Positions 21,435-35,405 are shown, counted from the first letter of the stretch. The stretch is DNA of 64,000 bases from Formicarius rufipectus (GCA_013399695.1 VXAU01003506.1:1-64000), one strand, 5' to 3'. Translations and numbers: made by a program. The notes: a model not told the origin generated them from the letters alone.

Positions 21435-24344
21435 AAAGCCTTTTATAAAACGTGAGAAATTAGTGTTTTTCTTACTGCGTATGTGTGATTCTTTTTTCCA
21501 ATGTATTTTCTGTTCTGCCTAGTAATCTTGCTTCAGCTGGCTGCTGTGATTTAGCCAGGTTTTTGTTAAGCTAGGCTGACTTTCGTTAGCCAGTATTACC
21601 TGCTGTGGAGTGAAGTTGGGATCATTGTTGTGTAAGTGGCACAACCTTTTCTGCTGCCTGTGAGATATACGTGCTGTTCCTGGAGGATACATACCAATAT
21701 CCTGGAGGATATTACTGTTTCAGTATATTAATTCATTGCTTTCTATCAACAGTAATTGAGATGGCTAGAGGCAAAAGCCAAGTCTCATATTTCAGCTTCA
21801 TGTTAGTAGATAGATATGTTCTTCAGTAGGTACTGGGCTTGTTTTAAGGAGCTTAACTGAGGAGTCTCACCACAATAAAACATCAGAGTTTTGAAGGCTT
21901 TGGCTCCTTTTGAAAAAAAAATTACAGGTTAGTAGATTCTTTTGCAAATCTATCTTTTTGTAGTTTCATTTGGTTAGAAAGCTGTTCCTATTTTACTAAA
22001 CAAAGCTTTTTGCAGCTGAAAGCAGCAGAAGAATGATACCAGAACTGTCAGAAGTGTATACACATCCATGTTTGTACTATTCTGCAAACATGAAATAGGA
22101 GATTGTGAGCTGAGTAATTACAGAAAAAAGTAAACAGGATCAATAAAACAAACTGTTGAGGCATATATGCAGCTTCTATTTTTCAAATGCAAGCTAAATT
22201 GGTTATCTGCAGATGATTTTAAATTAACATTTGGAGAATGCAGTAAACTTAAAGAGCCATTTCCTCATATCATAACAGCTGAAAAGACATTTCAGCAGAA
22301 GGGAATATTTCTTACATTTTTACTGATGTATAGACTCTGTATGATGTCTTCGGTTATGCAGGATTTACTTTAAGTGGTGATTGATTGCAGATGATACATC
22401 TATCTGAAGAGCATGGACAATGCCTCTTTAATGGTATTGACAGCTATTGTAACTGAATATCTTAGTCTTTCCAAGCTGGTACGTTGCCTTTTCAGAATAT
22501 CCTATCACTTCATGAATGTTCAGAAATACAGTCAGAAGAGCTCTCAAAGACAAACTTTTCTTGGGTTGTGTGGACAAGCTTCATTTAGGATTTGACAACC
22601 AAAGTGATTCCTGTGGTTCAATTCTACCATGAAAACAGTGGCTGATCATCACTCAAAACAGTCGGCTGCAGATTACTAAGAAAGGAATACATTAAAAGGT
22701 ATGCCTCCAGAGCTGCCCTGTGTCTTTAAGCCCACCCACAAAGCTCCTATTCTGATCTGCTTCAGTTAAGCTAATATGCTGAAGTAAAGGTGCACATGAA
22801 AGGTTGTAAAACCACATGTACTTTACACTTCTACAGTCATCTCTTGTGTGGAGCACAGGAGGAACAATGATTGAAACAAGGAGCTGGAAGAAGCAGTCAG
22901 TCAGTCTGTTCAGTTGAGATCCAAGTCTGAAAGTGTTCGCAGGAAGAAAAAATAAGAATGTCCAAAGTAAGACTTCTCTTTGTAGCTTGATAGCTAAGGA
23001 CTTATGAATTTAAGAACTGAAGAATTCCAGTACTGTTGGCAACTGTTTAGGAAGTTCGTTAAGTAGGTACGTTAGCTATGAACACACATTATTTCAGTTA
23101 TCTTTTTAAATTAGTTAATTGTCCTGGTGTTAAAGTTGCCTTTTCATGTGTTTTCAGTAACAGTATCTGAAGTGAGGATTGGTCAAGAAAGCAGATGCAT
23201 GATAATGATGTGTGGGTGTCTTCTCGAATCAACGTGCTGTAAAGAGGGAGAGAAAAGGAGTGATATAAGAGGTGCAAACATAATGAAGAGTTATATTAGT
23301 ATTCAAAGGTGTTGTAGACTGGCTTGTCTAGGTTATTCAAAGGGTTTTCAATGAAGCTCAGTAACTTTGGAAAGAGGTTGGTGTGGGAAGGGTCTTCTGC
23401 TGTTGGTACCATGAGGACACAGCTGTCTGTGCTGGTAACCTACACTCTTGGTTTGGGATTCTAGGAGTGATACGATCACTTGGGTTTAAGAGCTTTGTCA
23501 TCTCATGTAAAGCTACAGGAGTGAGCCATTGAGCATGATGTATAATTCACTAAAAAGACCTGAACATACTGAATTTTAGCCTTTCTTTATGTTAGCGACA
23601 GTTTTGTGTTGTAGTATAGTGGGGGTAATTCTAAGAAATGAAAGTTAATTATGAAAAAGCTTTTTCCAAACTTGAAATTTTATTGCTGACGAAGAGGGAA
23701 CTCCCCTAGATGCAGTAGCCTAACACTGAAGAAACCAAGTACTCTTTCTCCTGTATTTCACTTAGTGCCAAGTCAGCTCCGAGGCTAATTAATCAAAACA
23801 AATTTACAATTAAGCCTGGGAAGGAAGACTAATTAAGTAGACAGTTAAGAAAAGTGCTGAAGAAGGGAGCAACCTTAAGGGGAAAGTATGAGACTCCCAT
23901 TACTGGTCCATGAAGGACAATTAAGTGATCATTGCAGAGACCTTTTTACATCCGGCAAGTGCTGTCTGCCTTTTATTATGGCTGATTTTGGTATTAGTAG
24001 AAGCAGACATTTGCCTGATGAGCAGCTAAGCTTACTATGCGCTCTTAAGGTAATTCATAGGTAAAGAAGAGAGGTCACTGCAGTAATACATTAGAACACA
24101 GCTCCAAGACTGGCATGATATTTTGGGTAGTGAAAAAGCCCTGCTGTGTTTTAAAGACAAACTTCAAACATTTCCTTTATTTGCTGCTTCATTTGGTGGC
24201 ATACGGAGTCCATGTTAGCATCTGACTTTCCAAACAAATTACACCGAGTAAACCATAGGAATTTAGAATAGCTTCATGTTGTTCACTTGCTCACTTCAAT
24301 GAAGTACACAGAAATCTTTACCTTGTCATGAAATGGTTCTGTTG

Positions 24345-24825
24345 CTTATGTCCTTGTATTGGGTCTGCATGGCCAGGCTGTGGTAGTGGGGGGCTACTGA
24401 GGTGGCTCCTGTGAGGAACTGCCAGATGCTTCCCTTGTGTCTGACAGAGCCAATGCTGTCCCCCAGTATGGACCCACCACTGGTCGAGGCCAAGGCAGTC
24501 AGATACGGTGGTAGCACCTCTGTGAATTCATATTTAATTATTGTGCGTAAGTAATTATGGACAGAGAAGAGAGGAGTGAGAATATGTAGGAGAAACAGCC
24601 CTGCAGACACCCAGGTCAGTGCAGAAGGAGAGGGTGGAGGTGCTCCAGGCACTAGAACTTGAGTCCTGCATTCTGTGATGGTAATGGGTGAGTGATCTCC
24701 CTGTCCTCATCTCAACCCAGAGCCTTTCACTATGTTTTCTCTCCCCTGTCCATCTGAGGGAGGGGAGGGATAAAGCGGCTTTGGTGGGCACCTGATACCC
24801 AACCAGGTGCTCACCACAGTCCTGC
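24345..24825 (-). mobile_element. ERV-derived repeat fragment, internally deleted copy
   Basis: Its reverse complement shares an ordered series of blocks with the + strand copy at 41098-42042. These include GACAGGGAGATCA, CACTGACCTGGGTGTCTGCA, CATATTCTCACTCC, a CTTGGCC...GGGTCC block, GGGAAGC, a TCTCACAGAAGC-like block, and GCCTGGCCA at the end. The family is an endogenous-retrovirus-derived repeat abundant in birds. The middle of the 41-kb copy, about 600 nt, is missing here. No coding frame is preserved. Confidence 0.65.
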
Positions 24826-26599
24826 ACCTATGCTGTGTTACATACTCGTGGTTTTTGATGCAAAAAAAGAGGGACCTATAACAATAGTATGTTTTTACTG
24901 AAAATTATTTAGATTATCTTCTGAAGGACTATTTAAGCTTGCAAAGCTCATCTCTGGTGGGATGCTGAGGTTTATAAGTAAGTGCCCAAGACCTGCATCC
25001 CTTCTTGCTCATTTGCATTGAACTGCAATGCTAATGAAGTGCAGAACCTCTCTCAGTTTGACTTAGTATGGGCTAAAAATTTGCTTAAATAAATATATTT
25101 GCTTTTCTTTTTTCTTTTTTTTGAACGCTCATCTGGAACTTGAATTATTTCAGAAATTACAATGAGGAGTCTCCTCAAGCATTAATAAAAATACTGATAG
25201 TAATTTCCTTTTCTTCATGATGTTCCATGTGTACATGCTGCTGCTGTGATTCACTGTGTTCTTCTATGCAAGTTGGCAGTTGTCTCCTTGAAATAGCTGT
25301 CCAAGGTGCACTTTTGTCTCCTTTTTTTACCACACCACCCCGCCCCCCTTCTTCCTTCCCCTTAGAGAAGGCTGTGGAATGAGGCATTCACCTGCTGCTG
25401 TTTCAGCTCAGCTGCTGTATCAAGTTTCAATCTGCTCCTTCATTTTTTGTATTGCTGCCTAAATTAATTTCTTGCCCTATTTGGATGCATTTCCCTTACC
25501 AAAGGTTTCTTTTTTGTCTTTTTGCTGCTTGCAAGGCTTGAATAATTTTTTTTAAACTCAATTCCAAGTATTTGAATTATTTCAGAGGTATTCTTGTGCC
25601 TGAACGTTCCTTTGCTATGTCTCCTGCTAGTTTTGAACAGGGCCTGGCAAAGTTCTGAATTTTCACTGTGAGAGAAGTGATGTAAAGCTTTTTTTGGCCT
25701 CTGTTCTTTGAAAGACTTCTCTGTAGTTTTAATTCCAAGAAGGTCAGCTTAGGTTGTCACCGGCAAGGTGTATGTTCTTGCCAACATCTGCCATTTTCCT
25801 GTCTGCAGACGCAGAACTGAGGGCCGCTTCAGGCCTACATGGTTGCCCTTGAACCTCATCCATCAGTTGAAGCTGATTTGCAGTGCTCAAAGAATCTGTC
25901 CCAGCACTGTTCCCTCTGGCCAAACTTACCCCAGAGCACTGCAGCATTGTGCTTTTTACTCCTCTTGTAGCACTAATTCAGTGTGCTCATGACTTCCTTT
26001 GCATTGGCATAATCTTACTGTGGCTCTGCCATCACTTAGGCACCATGCCATACCCTGATTTTGTATTGACAGGCTAGTCCAGGCATTCACCTGCTCTTTT
26101 ATCTTCATTCCTCTTGCCACTGGGAATGCCGTTTGGCACTAGCTGATTTTGGCACAGAGGTCTAACATGGCAGCACATGTCTACTGCTGCTGATGGGGGT
26201 GTGCATGTAAGTGCCTTCTTGCACCCTTTTTCTGCTTAACTTTTCTGGTAAATGCCAGAAGAAGGTAATCTTCCTGGTTTTTGATGTTTCTGTGGTGTCT
26301 TAAGACAGAGTCTAGACTGAAGGAGTTGTAAGGCTGGGCTGAGACCTGCTAAGCTCATTTGACATATCCTTGCTTGCAGAACATCTCTGTCCATATAGTT
26401 CAGAACCTGTCATCTCTGTTTTCTCCTACTTAGTGCCATGGGTGGGAGTGGGTATTTGCAAAGCACATTAGCATGTTTGTGGACATAGTTGGCATCCTCG
26501 TTCTTACATGCTGTGGTTGCTCTGGAAAGGACAAGAGGTACAGAAGAGATCAGGAGACAAGTTTGTATGTGGGGAAAGAGAGCTTATCTATATCCAGTG
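24826..26599. other. Intergenic, nothing recognised
   Basis: Unique-looking sequence with a short pyrimidine-rich patch around 25320-25365. No gene, RNA gene or repeat family was recognised. Confidence 0.5.
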
Positions 26600-26679
26600 C
26601 AATTGGCTCTAGGCGGTCCTGCTTGAGTGTTGGACCAAATGACTTTCAAAGATTCTCTCCAACCTCAGCCATCCTGTGA
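26600..26679 (+). mobile_element. CR1 LINE 3'-end fragment
   Basis: CTAGGCGGTCCTGCTTGAGT, then GTTGGACCAAATGACTTTCA and CTCCAACCTCAGCCATCCTG, in the order found in the last 80 nt of avian CR1 elements (consensus GTTGGACCAGATGAYCTC...CCAACCTCAACCATTCTGTGA). The 5' truncation is typical of CR1. Confidence 0.7.
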
Positions 26680-28271
26680 AGTCGGAGACTCCCATGCTGT
26701 GGAAGCTACTCTTCTATACCTATAGTTCGTTCTTGTGTTGGCAAGAGCCTTGTGCTGTACACATCAAGTGGAGAGTGGCCTTTTCTGTGCCACGCAGCAG
26801 GCCATCCATGTGGCAACTAGTGTATGGTGCGTGCTGGAACACTTGGCTGCTGTTGAACAGCCACTGTGCTCCTCTTTTCAATAGTAAAGCACAAAACATG
26901 CACACTTAGTTATGTTGCATCTGTCGGCTTTCACTTCTTTCTGGTCTTTGAGGAGTCCCTCTAAGGCAGACACACATACCTGAGTTTGATGAGAAGTCCA
27001 CTGCTCAGTTTGGGGGAATTAGCTAGCAATCTTCAGCACATACAGCCCAAGACATTCCACAATAAGATGTTTTGATAGTGTTGTTTTCGCTTACAAGTCT
27101 TAACAGCAGTCTTTATTCTATTTGTGGGCTTTAAACCAGCTTGAAAATTTGACATCTTCTGCAGCACAGGCTATCAAGTGGCTGCTTTTCCCATGTAACT
27201 CCATGTGGAATAGCCGTCCTCAGCTGTCACTTGATGTGGTGAGTTGCATCAGACGTTATTCTTTCAGCAAAAGTTTTAATTCTTGGTTGTTTTCCCTGTT
27301 GTCAGCAGCTGTGTGACCTTCAGGACTGTGGACCAGAGATCCGAGGCTGCTTGTGTAACCTTATGTTAAATGAATTCAAATACACACAAGATTTTTATAA
27401 AAATAACATGAAACTCACATGCACATTAACTAGTGAGGCCTCTTACTCCTTCACAGAATGCAACATTCCGTAGTAGAAATAGCATAGGAAAATACATTCA
27501 GAGGAAGTGTTAGTGCCACAACCAGGTGTGGCTTTGACAGCTCTGAATGTTGCACAGATGAACACGTTTGTCAGAGACCACTGTTAGCTAAATTAAATTA
27601 GGTTACTGTGTTCTTCTGAGTATAATTGAAATTATACTAATACTTGTGTTGATTTGCCACCAGTTTAGGCAAATGCTCTGATATCCTAGCTGCTGTGAGT
27701 ACAATTTGCAGGTATTCCACTTTATTGTGTAGTATCTCCCCAATATTATGACACAGCCCTGTTTTTAACTGTTATTTTGAACTAATTTCTGTTCTTTTCA
27801 TAATTTAGACAAAAAGCAAGAAGTATGTTGTTGGATACCTCTTCCCCATAACTTTACCTGCAAACTGGAGATCATCTAATGTAAAGGAGTGCTAAAGAAC
27901 ACTGAACATTTTCATCTGACACCCCAGTTTTAGGGGCAGATTGTTTCATTGATCTTGAAGATCCTTCTTCTGTGTAAATAGTAAATAAATACATAGTTTG
28001 TTACAAATTATTTTTTCTTTTGTATCAATAAATATTAAGTAATGCAAATTCGTTTTGATGTCTTTTATTTTAAATAATTTTAGAATTAGTTTTCCTACAT
28101 TCTGTGTGCTTTTGAAAATGCTTGTAATTGCACAAGTTTGACTTGTAAATATTTATAAATAATATGAATTGTGTTGAGTGGCTTCTCAATGTCACCAATT
28201 GAAACATTTCAGCTATTTCTTTGGATTTGTTGAAACTTTCAAAAGGAGTTGGAAAGTAAAATAGTTTTCAT
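26680..28271. other. Intergenic with candidate poly(A) signals at its 3' side
   Basis: No gene was recognised. AATAAA occurs at 27984 and 28027. The second is followed by TTCGTTTTGATGTCTTTTAT, a GT/T-rich downstream element, so an unidentified + strand transcript could end near 28060. Confidence 0.4.
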
Positions 28272-28622
28272 GGGATAGAATCCTAGAAGTTGATAAAGAC
28301 CTTTAAGACCATCCAGTCCAACCATTAGCCCAGTACTACCAAGTCCATGCCTAAGCCATGTCCCTAAGTGCCATATCTGCATGTCTTTTAAATGCCTCCA
28401 GGCATGGTGATTCCACCACTTCCCTGAGCAGTTTGTTACAATGTCTGACCACCCCTTCAGTGAAGAAATTTTTTCTAATATACAATCTAAACCTCCCCTG
28501 GTGTAACTTGAGGCTATGTACTCTTGTTCTTTCACTTGTTTCTTGGGAGAAGATACTAAGAATCACGTGGCTACAGCCTTCTTTCTGGTAGTTGAGAAGA
28601 GCTAGATGGTCTCCCCTGAGCA
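28272..28622 (-). mobile_element. CR1 LINE 3'-end fragment
   Basis: On the + strand it reads as the reverse complement of CR1: GGGATAGAATCCTAGAAGTT, AAGACCATCCAGTCCAACC, CTTCCCTGAGCAGTTTGTTA, CAGTGAAGAAATTTTTTCTA, ATCTAAACCTCCCCTGGTG and GCTAGATGGTCTCCCCTGAG, all in consensus order. It is 5' truncated. Frames across it are non-functional. Confidence 0.9.
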
Positions 28623-31600
28623 CTTAGTCTTGTTGAGCATCAGGTGCCAGTACAGATGAGATTTGAAAAAACAATGTTCCTAGTTCATGGTGGCTTTGGT
28701 TGCAATTTGAATCCCTGGTGTTGCTGCCAAACTTGTACCGAAACTTGTGGTTGGTGCATAATTCTTTTAGCTTTCAAGTAAATCATAAACAGCTTTGTTC
28801 TGCTACAGCACTGCGATCATTCAGTGCTCTTCATATTTGGTGTGTGATGACTTACTCTCTCTTCCACATTTTCAAGGTGTTTCCATGTAGCCGAAGATGG
28901 TGCTTCCTGAGAAGTCTAGTCATCAGAGTGAAAAAAAAAAAAAACAACACCTCCCAGTCCTTCAGGAAAATACAGTCCACTGGTTTTTTGTTTGCCAGGA
29001 GCATCAGTTTTTAATGTTTTTCTCTTTCATTCTTTCTCTTGGGGATATCGGTCTGCCTAGATCTATTAGTAATTCCATAGCAACAAGCTTATTTTCTCGA
29101 AACCCTTTACAGTGGGTAGTAAAAGTAGGTTTCCCCAGGAATTACTTAATATCCAAATTAAACTCAAGTATCCTAAGCATAGGGCTGGATGGTTGTTGTT
29201 GAGTTTCTTTTTTGTGATGGTGGTGGTTGTTTTTTCTTAAAGTGTCTTTGCCTCATCTCTGCTCACTGCACTTTTGTTATAAGGTTAAGTGTTGTAGGGT
29301 TGTCTGGTGTTTAAAACTTGGGAGTCTGGGTGAGTATTAAAACAATTCTTGGAGGTGAAAGGCTGAGGAAAATATCCTCTGAATAACAGCATAGTATGCT
29401 ATGAATGATAGTGTATTAAGTTATGTAAACATTGCAGAGAAAAAAAAAAAAAGAGGGGTTTTCCACTCCTGGAAGGTTCTGTGATCTCTGTTTATAACAT
29501 TAATTCTTGTCAGCAGTGCCCAAGGAACAGTGGTTAGCATTTTGCTGGTAATAGCCTTGCTGAAGGGCAGCATTTCCACCTGCAGTTCTTGTCATTCTTG
29601 AAGCCCTGTTTCAATTCCAGTAAGTATTTACCATTAACTGAAGCAGCAGAGAATCTGACTCTGCAGCTCAGCTGCCTGTGGCTTTTTCTGCGTGCTGGGC
29701 GAGTGCATGCCTTGTGTCCACATTGTGTCCTTGGGCTGTGCAAAATGGGAAGGGGAGGGTGGTGCTCTCTTCCAGAAAGCACAGACCTGATGTGCCTTGG
29801 GCGCTGTCCTGGTCTGGTCTGTGGCTGTGTAGGTTGCTTTGTAGGACCCCTTGAGCAGGACCTGGACCCCTGACTTGTTCAGACAGGGGTGCTCACGGTC
29901 AGACATGAGGAATCCACAATGATTGCTGCTTTTCTTTGCAGCGTATAATCTAGAACAGTCTGTCACAGTTTCTTAATTGGCTCAAACCAATGCATTGGAC
30001 AGAAACAGCAATAATCACATAAACTGTGAGCTGTATTTTGATATTCAGGAAGATTAATACATGTTTTTCTTTTACCTGCCTTAACCTGGAAGAATCAGAA
30101 CATTTGCCATTCCTATGCCATTAGACTCAGTCATAACTTCACAGGAGGGCAGTCCCAGTAAAATCTGCATAGTGACCCAGTATTAGTTTCTTGGAAACGG
30201 GAAGCTTTGTCACACACGTATACTGTTAGAAGTTTGCATGTCACTGGAAGGTCTCAAGAGTTTGAGAAGCTGTAAGAAGTGATAATCAGGCAAGGTGCAC
30301 AGTTCATAAGGGGCACAACAAGCTAAGGCTGAATTTTTCTTGCATGTTAGAGAATTCAACTTAAACCTTTCTGTCTTGGAGGGTTAAAAGCAAAGCACTG
30401 ATCTTAATTATCATCCAAGTCATCTGGCATTCTCCACTGCACAGCAGGAGGAGTTAGGTTATCCTGCTGTCCAAACCAACCAAAGGTGCTGGTGGTTACA
30501 CTGTAGCCCGGTTGCCTGCAGGGCATGTGCTGCAAAGCCCCAGAGTCACTGCTCGGAGATTGCCAAACCAGTTCTGAGCTTGGATGCTTATTTGTGCCCC
30601 GAGATGTGTTCAACACAAAGCCAAATGCTCGTACCTCTGACTTGGGAGCAGCCACAGAAGCTTCACATTGCCCAGTTATATGTCTTCAGCAGCTCAGTGT
30701 TGATTTTACCATTTGAGTCCCTTGTGTATTTTCAGTATCTCAAGTTAAATAGTTCCTCTCCTGCAGGAAGCCACTTGGTCATGCTGCTATGTGGTCTGCT
30801 GCTGCACTGTGGTCTGGTGGCATTCAGCTGTTAGTACAAATGACTTTCATTTCTCTGCAGAAAAGCAGATTTAACTTGACTGTTAAGGATCACGTGATTT
30901 TATTTTTTTGCCTTTCTGTTTCGAACTTGGCATTATCCATACATCTGCTTAACTGAAAGAATATATATCAAACCAGTGCCAAATGGTTTTTAGCTTAAGG
31001 AATTAAGACAAAAGTGTACAGAAAGCTTTCCTGGCTGACACTCTTTACACTGGGGAAACCTTTCCTGTGGCACAATATCCTTGCTTCGCTTCAGGTGCTG
31101 CCTTAGCCTGGTGAAACTCTACCATGCACCAGTCCTGCTTCCATTATATCTGCTTTCTACTGCTCGAGATCCTAATCTGTGCAAGAGGTAGAGAGAAGCC
31201 CATTTCCAGCTCAGGCTGATTGTATTTAATCTTTTTTTCCTTTTTTTCTTCATGAAGGAAGTAAATCTAACTAATCTGCAGGATTTACAGATGAGAGCTC
31301 AGACAGCCCTGAGAATCATCAGCTTGAAGTCCTGTGCTTGATTATTTTACATTTATGGGATTAAAATCAGGCTGCTTTAGGTTACTCTGCTAAATGTTGC
31401 AGGAAAAAAAAAAGGAGCTTAGATCAGCACTGAGCTAAAGAAACTCAAGCAGAAGGTAGCCTGGTATTTATTGTCTAAGTTTTCCCTGCTGCTGGTTATG
31501 TTTCTCCCTCACAGACACACAGTGTAGGGAGGAAGTGAACACTTCTGAACTCACAGAAAGTATTAACATGGTGTCTTTTGGACATTTATGTCTTTTCCCT

Positions 31601-34600
31601 TCTCTCCTTGAAGGGAAAGCAGGCAATTTGACCAAAATAAACAAGCCAGAAGACTGCACTTGGCTTTCAAGAGTGTTTTTTTTCAGATCTGTTGTGTAGC
31701 TGACATCACCTCACTCTGAATGAATGAATGCTGTGTTGTTTTGGCATGGGGTTTATTCACACTTTTATTGGTGGTTCAGCCTTCTGAAAAGCTTGTATTG
31801 TCACGCTCCTGTACTCTTGGCTAGCAGAGAAGCTGCTACAATGAATGCAGGACACAAAATATGTTCTGAAGAAGTTTTTTCTCAGGTTTGAGATTGCCTG
31901 TTGCTCTTTTCCTTTTTTCTATTTGGCACAGCTCAAAAGGACCACACTTGTGCACAGGATCAAGGGCACATCCTTGGGCTGACTGTAGGACTGTGACTCT
32001 GCTGAAGGCCAACCAAGTGGCCTGGTCCAAGGATAGTGGTGCCATCTGCCTTCCACCATATCTAGGCCACTGTGATGGATGCTGTTTCTCAGGGAGCAAA
32101 TCTTGCCACATCACACTGGGCTCCAGAAGACAAGCATTGGAGGAGGGAGGAAACCAAAGCCAAGCTTACAGAGCTGTTGGAGGGATGCACAGAGATTTAT
32201 ACTCAGCTGGAGAGGGCTGACATCTGCTGGCATCCTGCATCCCTGCTTTGCTCAGGAGGTACCTGCTCTTTGCTGGTGTGCACAGTTCTTCTGGGGACAC
32301 TGTTTGCTTTTTAGCTGGCTCTGGTTTTGAAGGCTCTGCTCTGCCCAACAGATGTCTTGCTCTTGTCTGTTATCCAATGTCTGTCCTGAGTCTACTACCC
32401 TCCATTGACTTCCCTTCTCAGACATTTCGTTCTGTGATCCTGCATTGTGTTTTCTTTTGATTATGGTTTGTATTTTTAATTAATTGAGAAGACTTTTTCT
32501 CGTGTTTATATCCATGGAAACTGGAACCACAGGTTTTGAATTGCTAAATTTATACCTAGGCAGAACTGCTGTTGCAGTCACTGCCTGCTCCATACAGGCA
32601 TATGTTTTTATTTTGAGAGCCCATGTTTACAAACGATAGCAACTGAAATCTTTGTTTTAGAGTCTTCTTTATTGCCAGTCTGCTGCAGTCTGAGTGCTGC
32701 AAGGGTTAACTTACAGTGGAGTACATACAATGGTGCCAAGCTTCTAGCCCAAAAGTCAACTTAGTGCCTCTGCAGACAATTAAGAGGGTCACTGGAATAG
32801 GTTTATATGTAGGAGAGTACTAACATTTAACTCAGTCTCTTCTCTGAATAACAGCAAAACCATGGCTCTGTATGTAACTGATGCAGAATAGTCTTCCTTT
32901 TTTGTCACGTGCCTTGCATTCCTTCATCAGGGATGTTACACAAGCTCTGTGTGGGGAGTGGTACGTTTCCCCCGTACTCTGTAAATGAAGTTTTGTGATC
33001 ACAAGACATAACTTCTGTTTTCCACTAGAGGCCAATGAAGCACAGGACAAGGCTGCTGCAAGGCTTTCAGCAGAAAGTCCCATCTTTTTTCTCCCTTTCA
33101 GACCTGTTGCTGAACTGTTGTATTTCCATCTTGATGATTATTTCTTCTTTTAGGAATGGTTCTCCCTCTAATGAAGTGGAATTCAATTGCTGTCTTCTTT
33201 CCAGTGTTTTTTTCCCAAAACCTTCAAGTTAAAGAATTGTCCTCTTGATTTGCTGTTTCATATTCCTTCCACGTTTTCAATTCCTGGTTGTTAACTATGT
33301 AGCAGCCTCCATGGAATAAAGGAGACATTTAAAAGGTGATGGAAACAATGGGCAATATCAGTGCTTTGGACTTCTAAGAATTTCAGGAAATGGTACATTT
33401 TTATCTACTATGTTTTACTGGGAACCTTCCTAAATTTTATGCTTACCAGTGACCAAGCCAGTGACATCCCATTCCAACTGATGGATGGGGTCCTGTTCCC
33501 TACTCAGATTGTTCTGTCTGAGTGCCTTTGCCTCCTGACACTGTAGGTCATATCTCAATCCTGGGTAGTAGGACTGCTCTATTACACAGTTACTGGGAGG
33601 GCCAGACCAGCACAAGTCCTCAAGTCTGAGGATGGTGGTGCCAGCTCTGTGTCACAGACAGGAGAAGTCATCTGGGATAATGTTTATTGGCCTGGGAACT
33701 ACCCCATGTTTTTTCTTTCAAATCAGTGAAGAATAATGCTGCCTAAAATGCTGGTTAAAGCTAGAAATATTCAGTGTATTTGCTTGGAAGATTGTCTCAG
33801 ATTCTGCTGCCTTGCAGGGAACTCTTATGTGAGTGGCATGTGTAAGGGCATGCTGCTGGGCTTGGTTATAGCATTGTGCTTTGGCTACTGCTCCTAAACC
33901 TGTGAGATTTCTTGGGGTTGTGAGAAACCTGACTTTAGAGGGAGTCAGGCTTCTCCTTTTGAAGGATGTGGTGCTATGATAGGAAGTGAAACTAAGGTAG
34001 GATTGCAGCTCCGAGGGTTGCCTGATCCAGCTCTCACTATGTAGTGTCATGTCTTAATGCAACTGTTTGAGATCGGGCACACCTGTGAGCCCCCGAAGAT
34101 TTACCAGCATCTGCAAGCCCCTGATCCATCCTGCGAACTGGAAGGGCACTACTGCAGCACTCCTTTGGTTAGGGAGGTGAGGTCAAAGCCAGGCACAAGC
34201 TGCCTGAGACAGACTGTAACCTGTGAGGGTGAGTGTCCCCTCACTGCCATCTGCAAAGGATTTACTAATCTGGCAGAATGGGCTACTTTGAAATTTATAC
34301 CACAGGATATGGTTCCTGGCTCTTCCAGAAAAAAAATGGTGTTTTCAGTATTGCACCATTTGCAAGGCAGGGGCCTCTGGAAACCAACCCTGAGTTGCCA
34401 GTGGCTTCAGTGAATATTGAACACCTTACTGTCAACTGAAGAAAGCTGATTTATTATTATTATTTACTCCTCATTAACACTGATGTAACATAGCAGGGAA
34501 TCAAGAGCAGCAGCAGCTTCCTGGCTGTTATCTGATGCTGCTGATGGCCATGTGTGTGCTGTGCTATGATATTATGTTCATGCAGGACCTACAATTTGGT

Positions 34601-34926
34601 AAAGGTAGCAGCTGGCAAAAATGGGGATAAAAAGGAAGTGGAGGGAATCTAGCTTGGCTTTGTTTATCTCCTGGTGCGACTAGTGTCAGAAACACTCAAT
34701 ACAGTATAAAGCACAAAATGAAAAATAAGTAGGAAGTGAGACTGATACATCAGTTTTCAGTTTAAAAAAGTCTACAGCTGTTTTTGCAAAATGAGCAGTT
34801 TTGTGTATTACTGGTCACACATGCTGTTTAATTTCTCTTGCTTTCCTGCTGCGCATCTTTTCTTTCTCTCATATGTGGATAGCAAATACAGTGTCAGTGT
34901 TAAAAGCTCAGTACCTGTTTTTGAAC
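28623..34926. other. Intergenic, nothing recognised
   Basis: No gene, RNA gene or named repeat was recognised. It contains short A-runs (28931, 29440, 31403) and scattered open frames up to about 118 codons (34057-34413), which lack family similarity or splice context. Older, unrecognised repeats may be present. Confidence 0.5.
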
Positions 34927-35405
34927 AGAATTAGAGAATCATTAGGTTTGGAAAAGACCTCTGAGATCATCAGTGATCTTAGACCCAGCCAACAGTGCTC
35001 CTGTCCAAGTCTTGTCCAACCAACTTTTCTAGGAGAATGTTGTGGGAAATGGTGTCAAAGTCTTTACAGAAGTGCAGTAGACAACATCCACAGCCTTTCC
35101 TTCATCCACTGAGCAGGTCACCTTGTCACAGAAGGAGATCTAGTTGGTTAGCCAGAACCTGCCTTTCATAAATACTACTGGCTGGGCCAAATCCCCTGGT
35201 TGTCCTGCATGTACTTTGTCATGGCATTCAAGATGATCTCTATAAATTCCCCTGGCACTGAGATCAGGATGACAGGTCTGTAGTTGCCAAAATCCTCCTC
35301 TCGCCCTTCTTGTAGATGAGTGTCTCATTTTCTAACCTCCAGTCAGATGGGACCTACCCAGTTAACCAGGATGGCTGGTGAATTACGGAAGTGGTTTGGT
35401 GAGCC
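34927..35405 (-). mobile_element. CR1 LINE fragment with reverse-transcriptase region, internally deleted
   Basis: The left edge is the CR1 3' terminus (AGAATCATTAGGTTTGGAAA on + strand). From about 35010 the minus strand encodes degenerate CR1 reverse transcriptase, for example KDFDTISHNILLEKL and FMKGRFWLTN. The roughly 1 kb that normally separates these two parts is absent. Pseudogenised. Confidence 0.88.

Larger units (their letters stand above)
18372..24344. other. 3' UTR and downstream non-coding sequence
   Basis: The 3' UTR of CENPC starts here but its end is not certain. The first canonical AATAAA is at 19313, and a better one with a GT-rich downstream element is at 21429. No similarity to a gene, tRNA or known repeat was recognised. 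Open frames are all under 100 codons. Confidence 0.6.

Noticed and set aside
34057..34413. 118-codon frame with several cysteines
   Set aside because: No secretion signal, no recognised Cys-rich domain pattern and no neighbouring exon with compatible splice sites.
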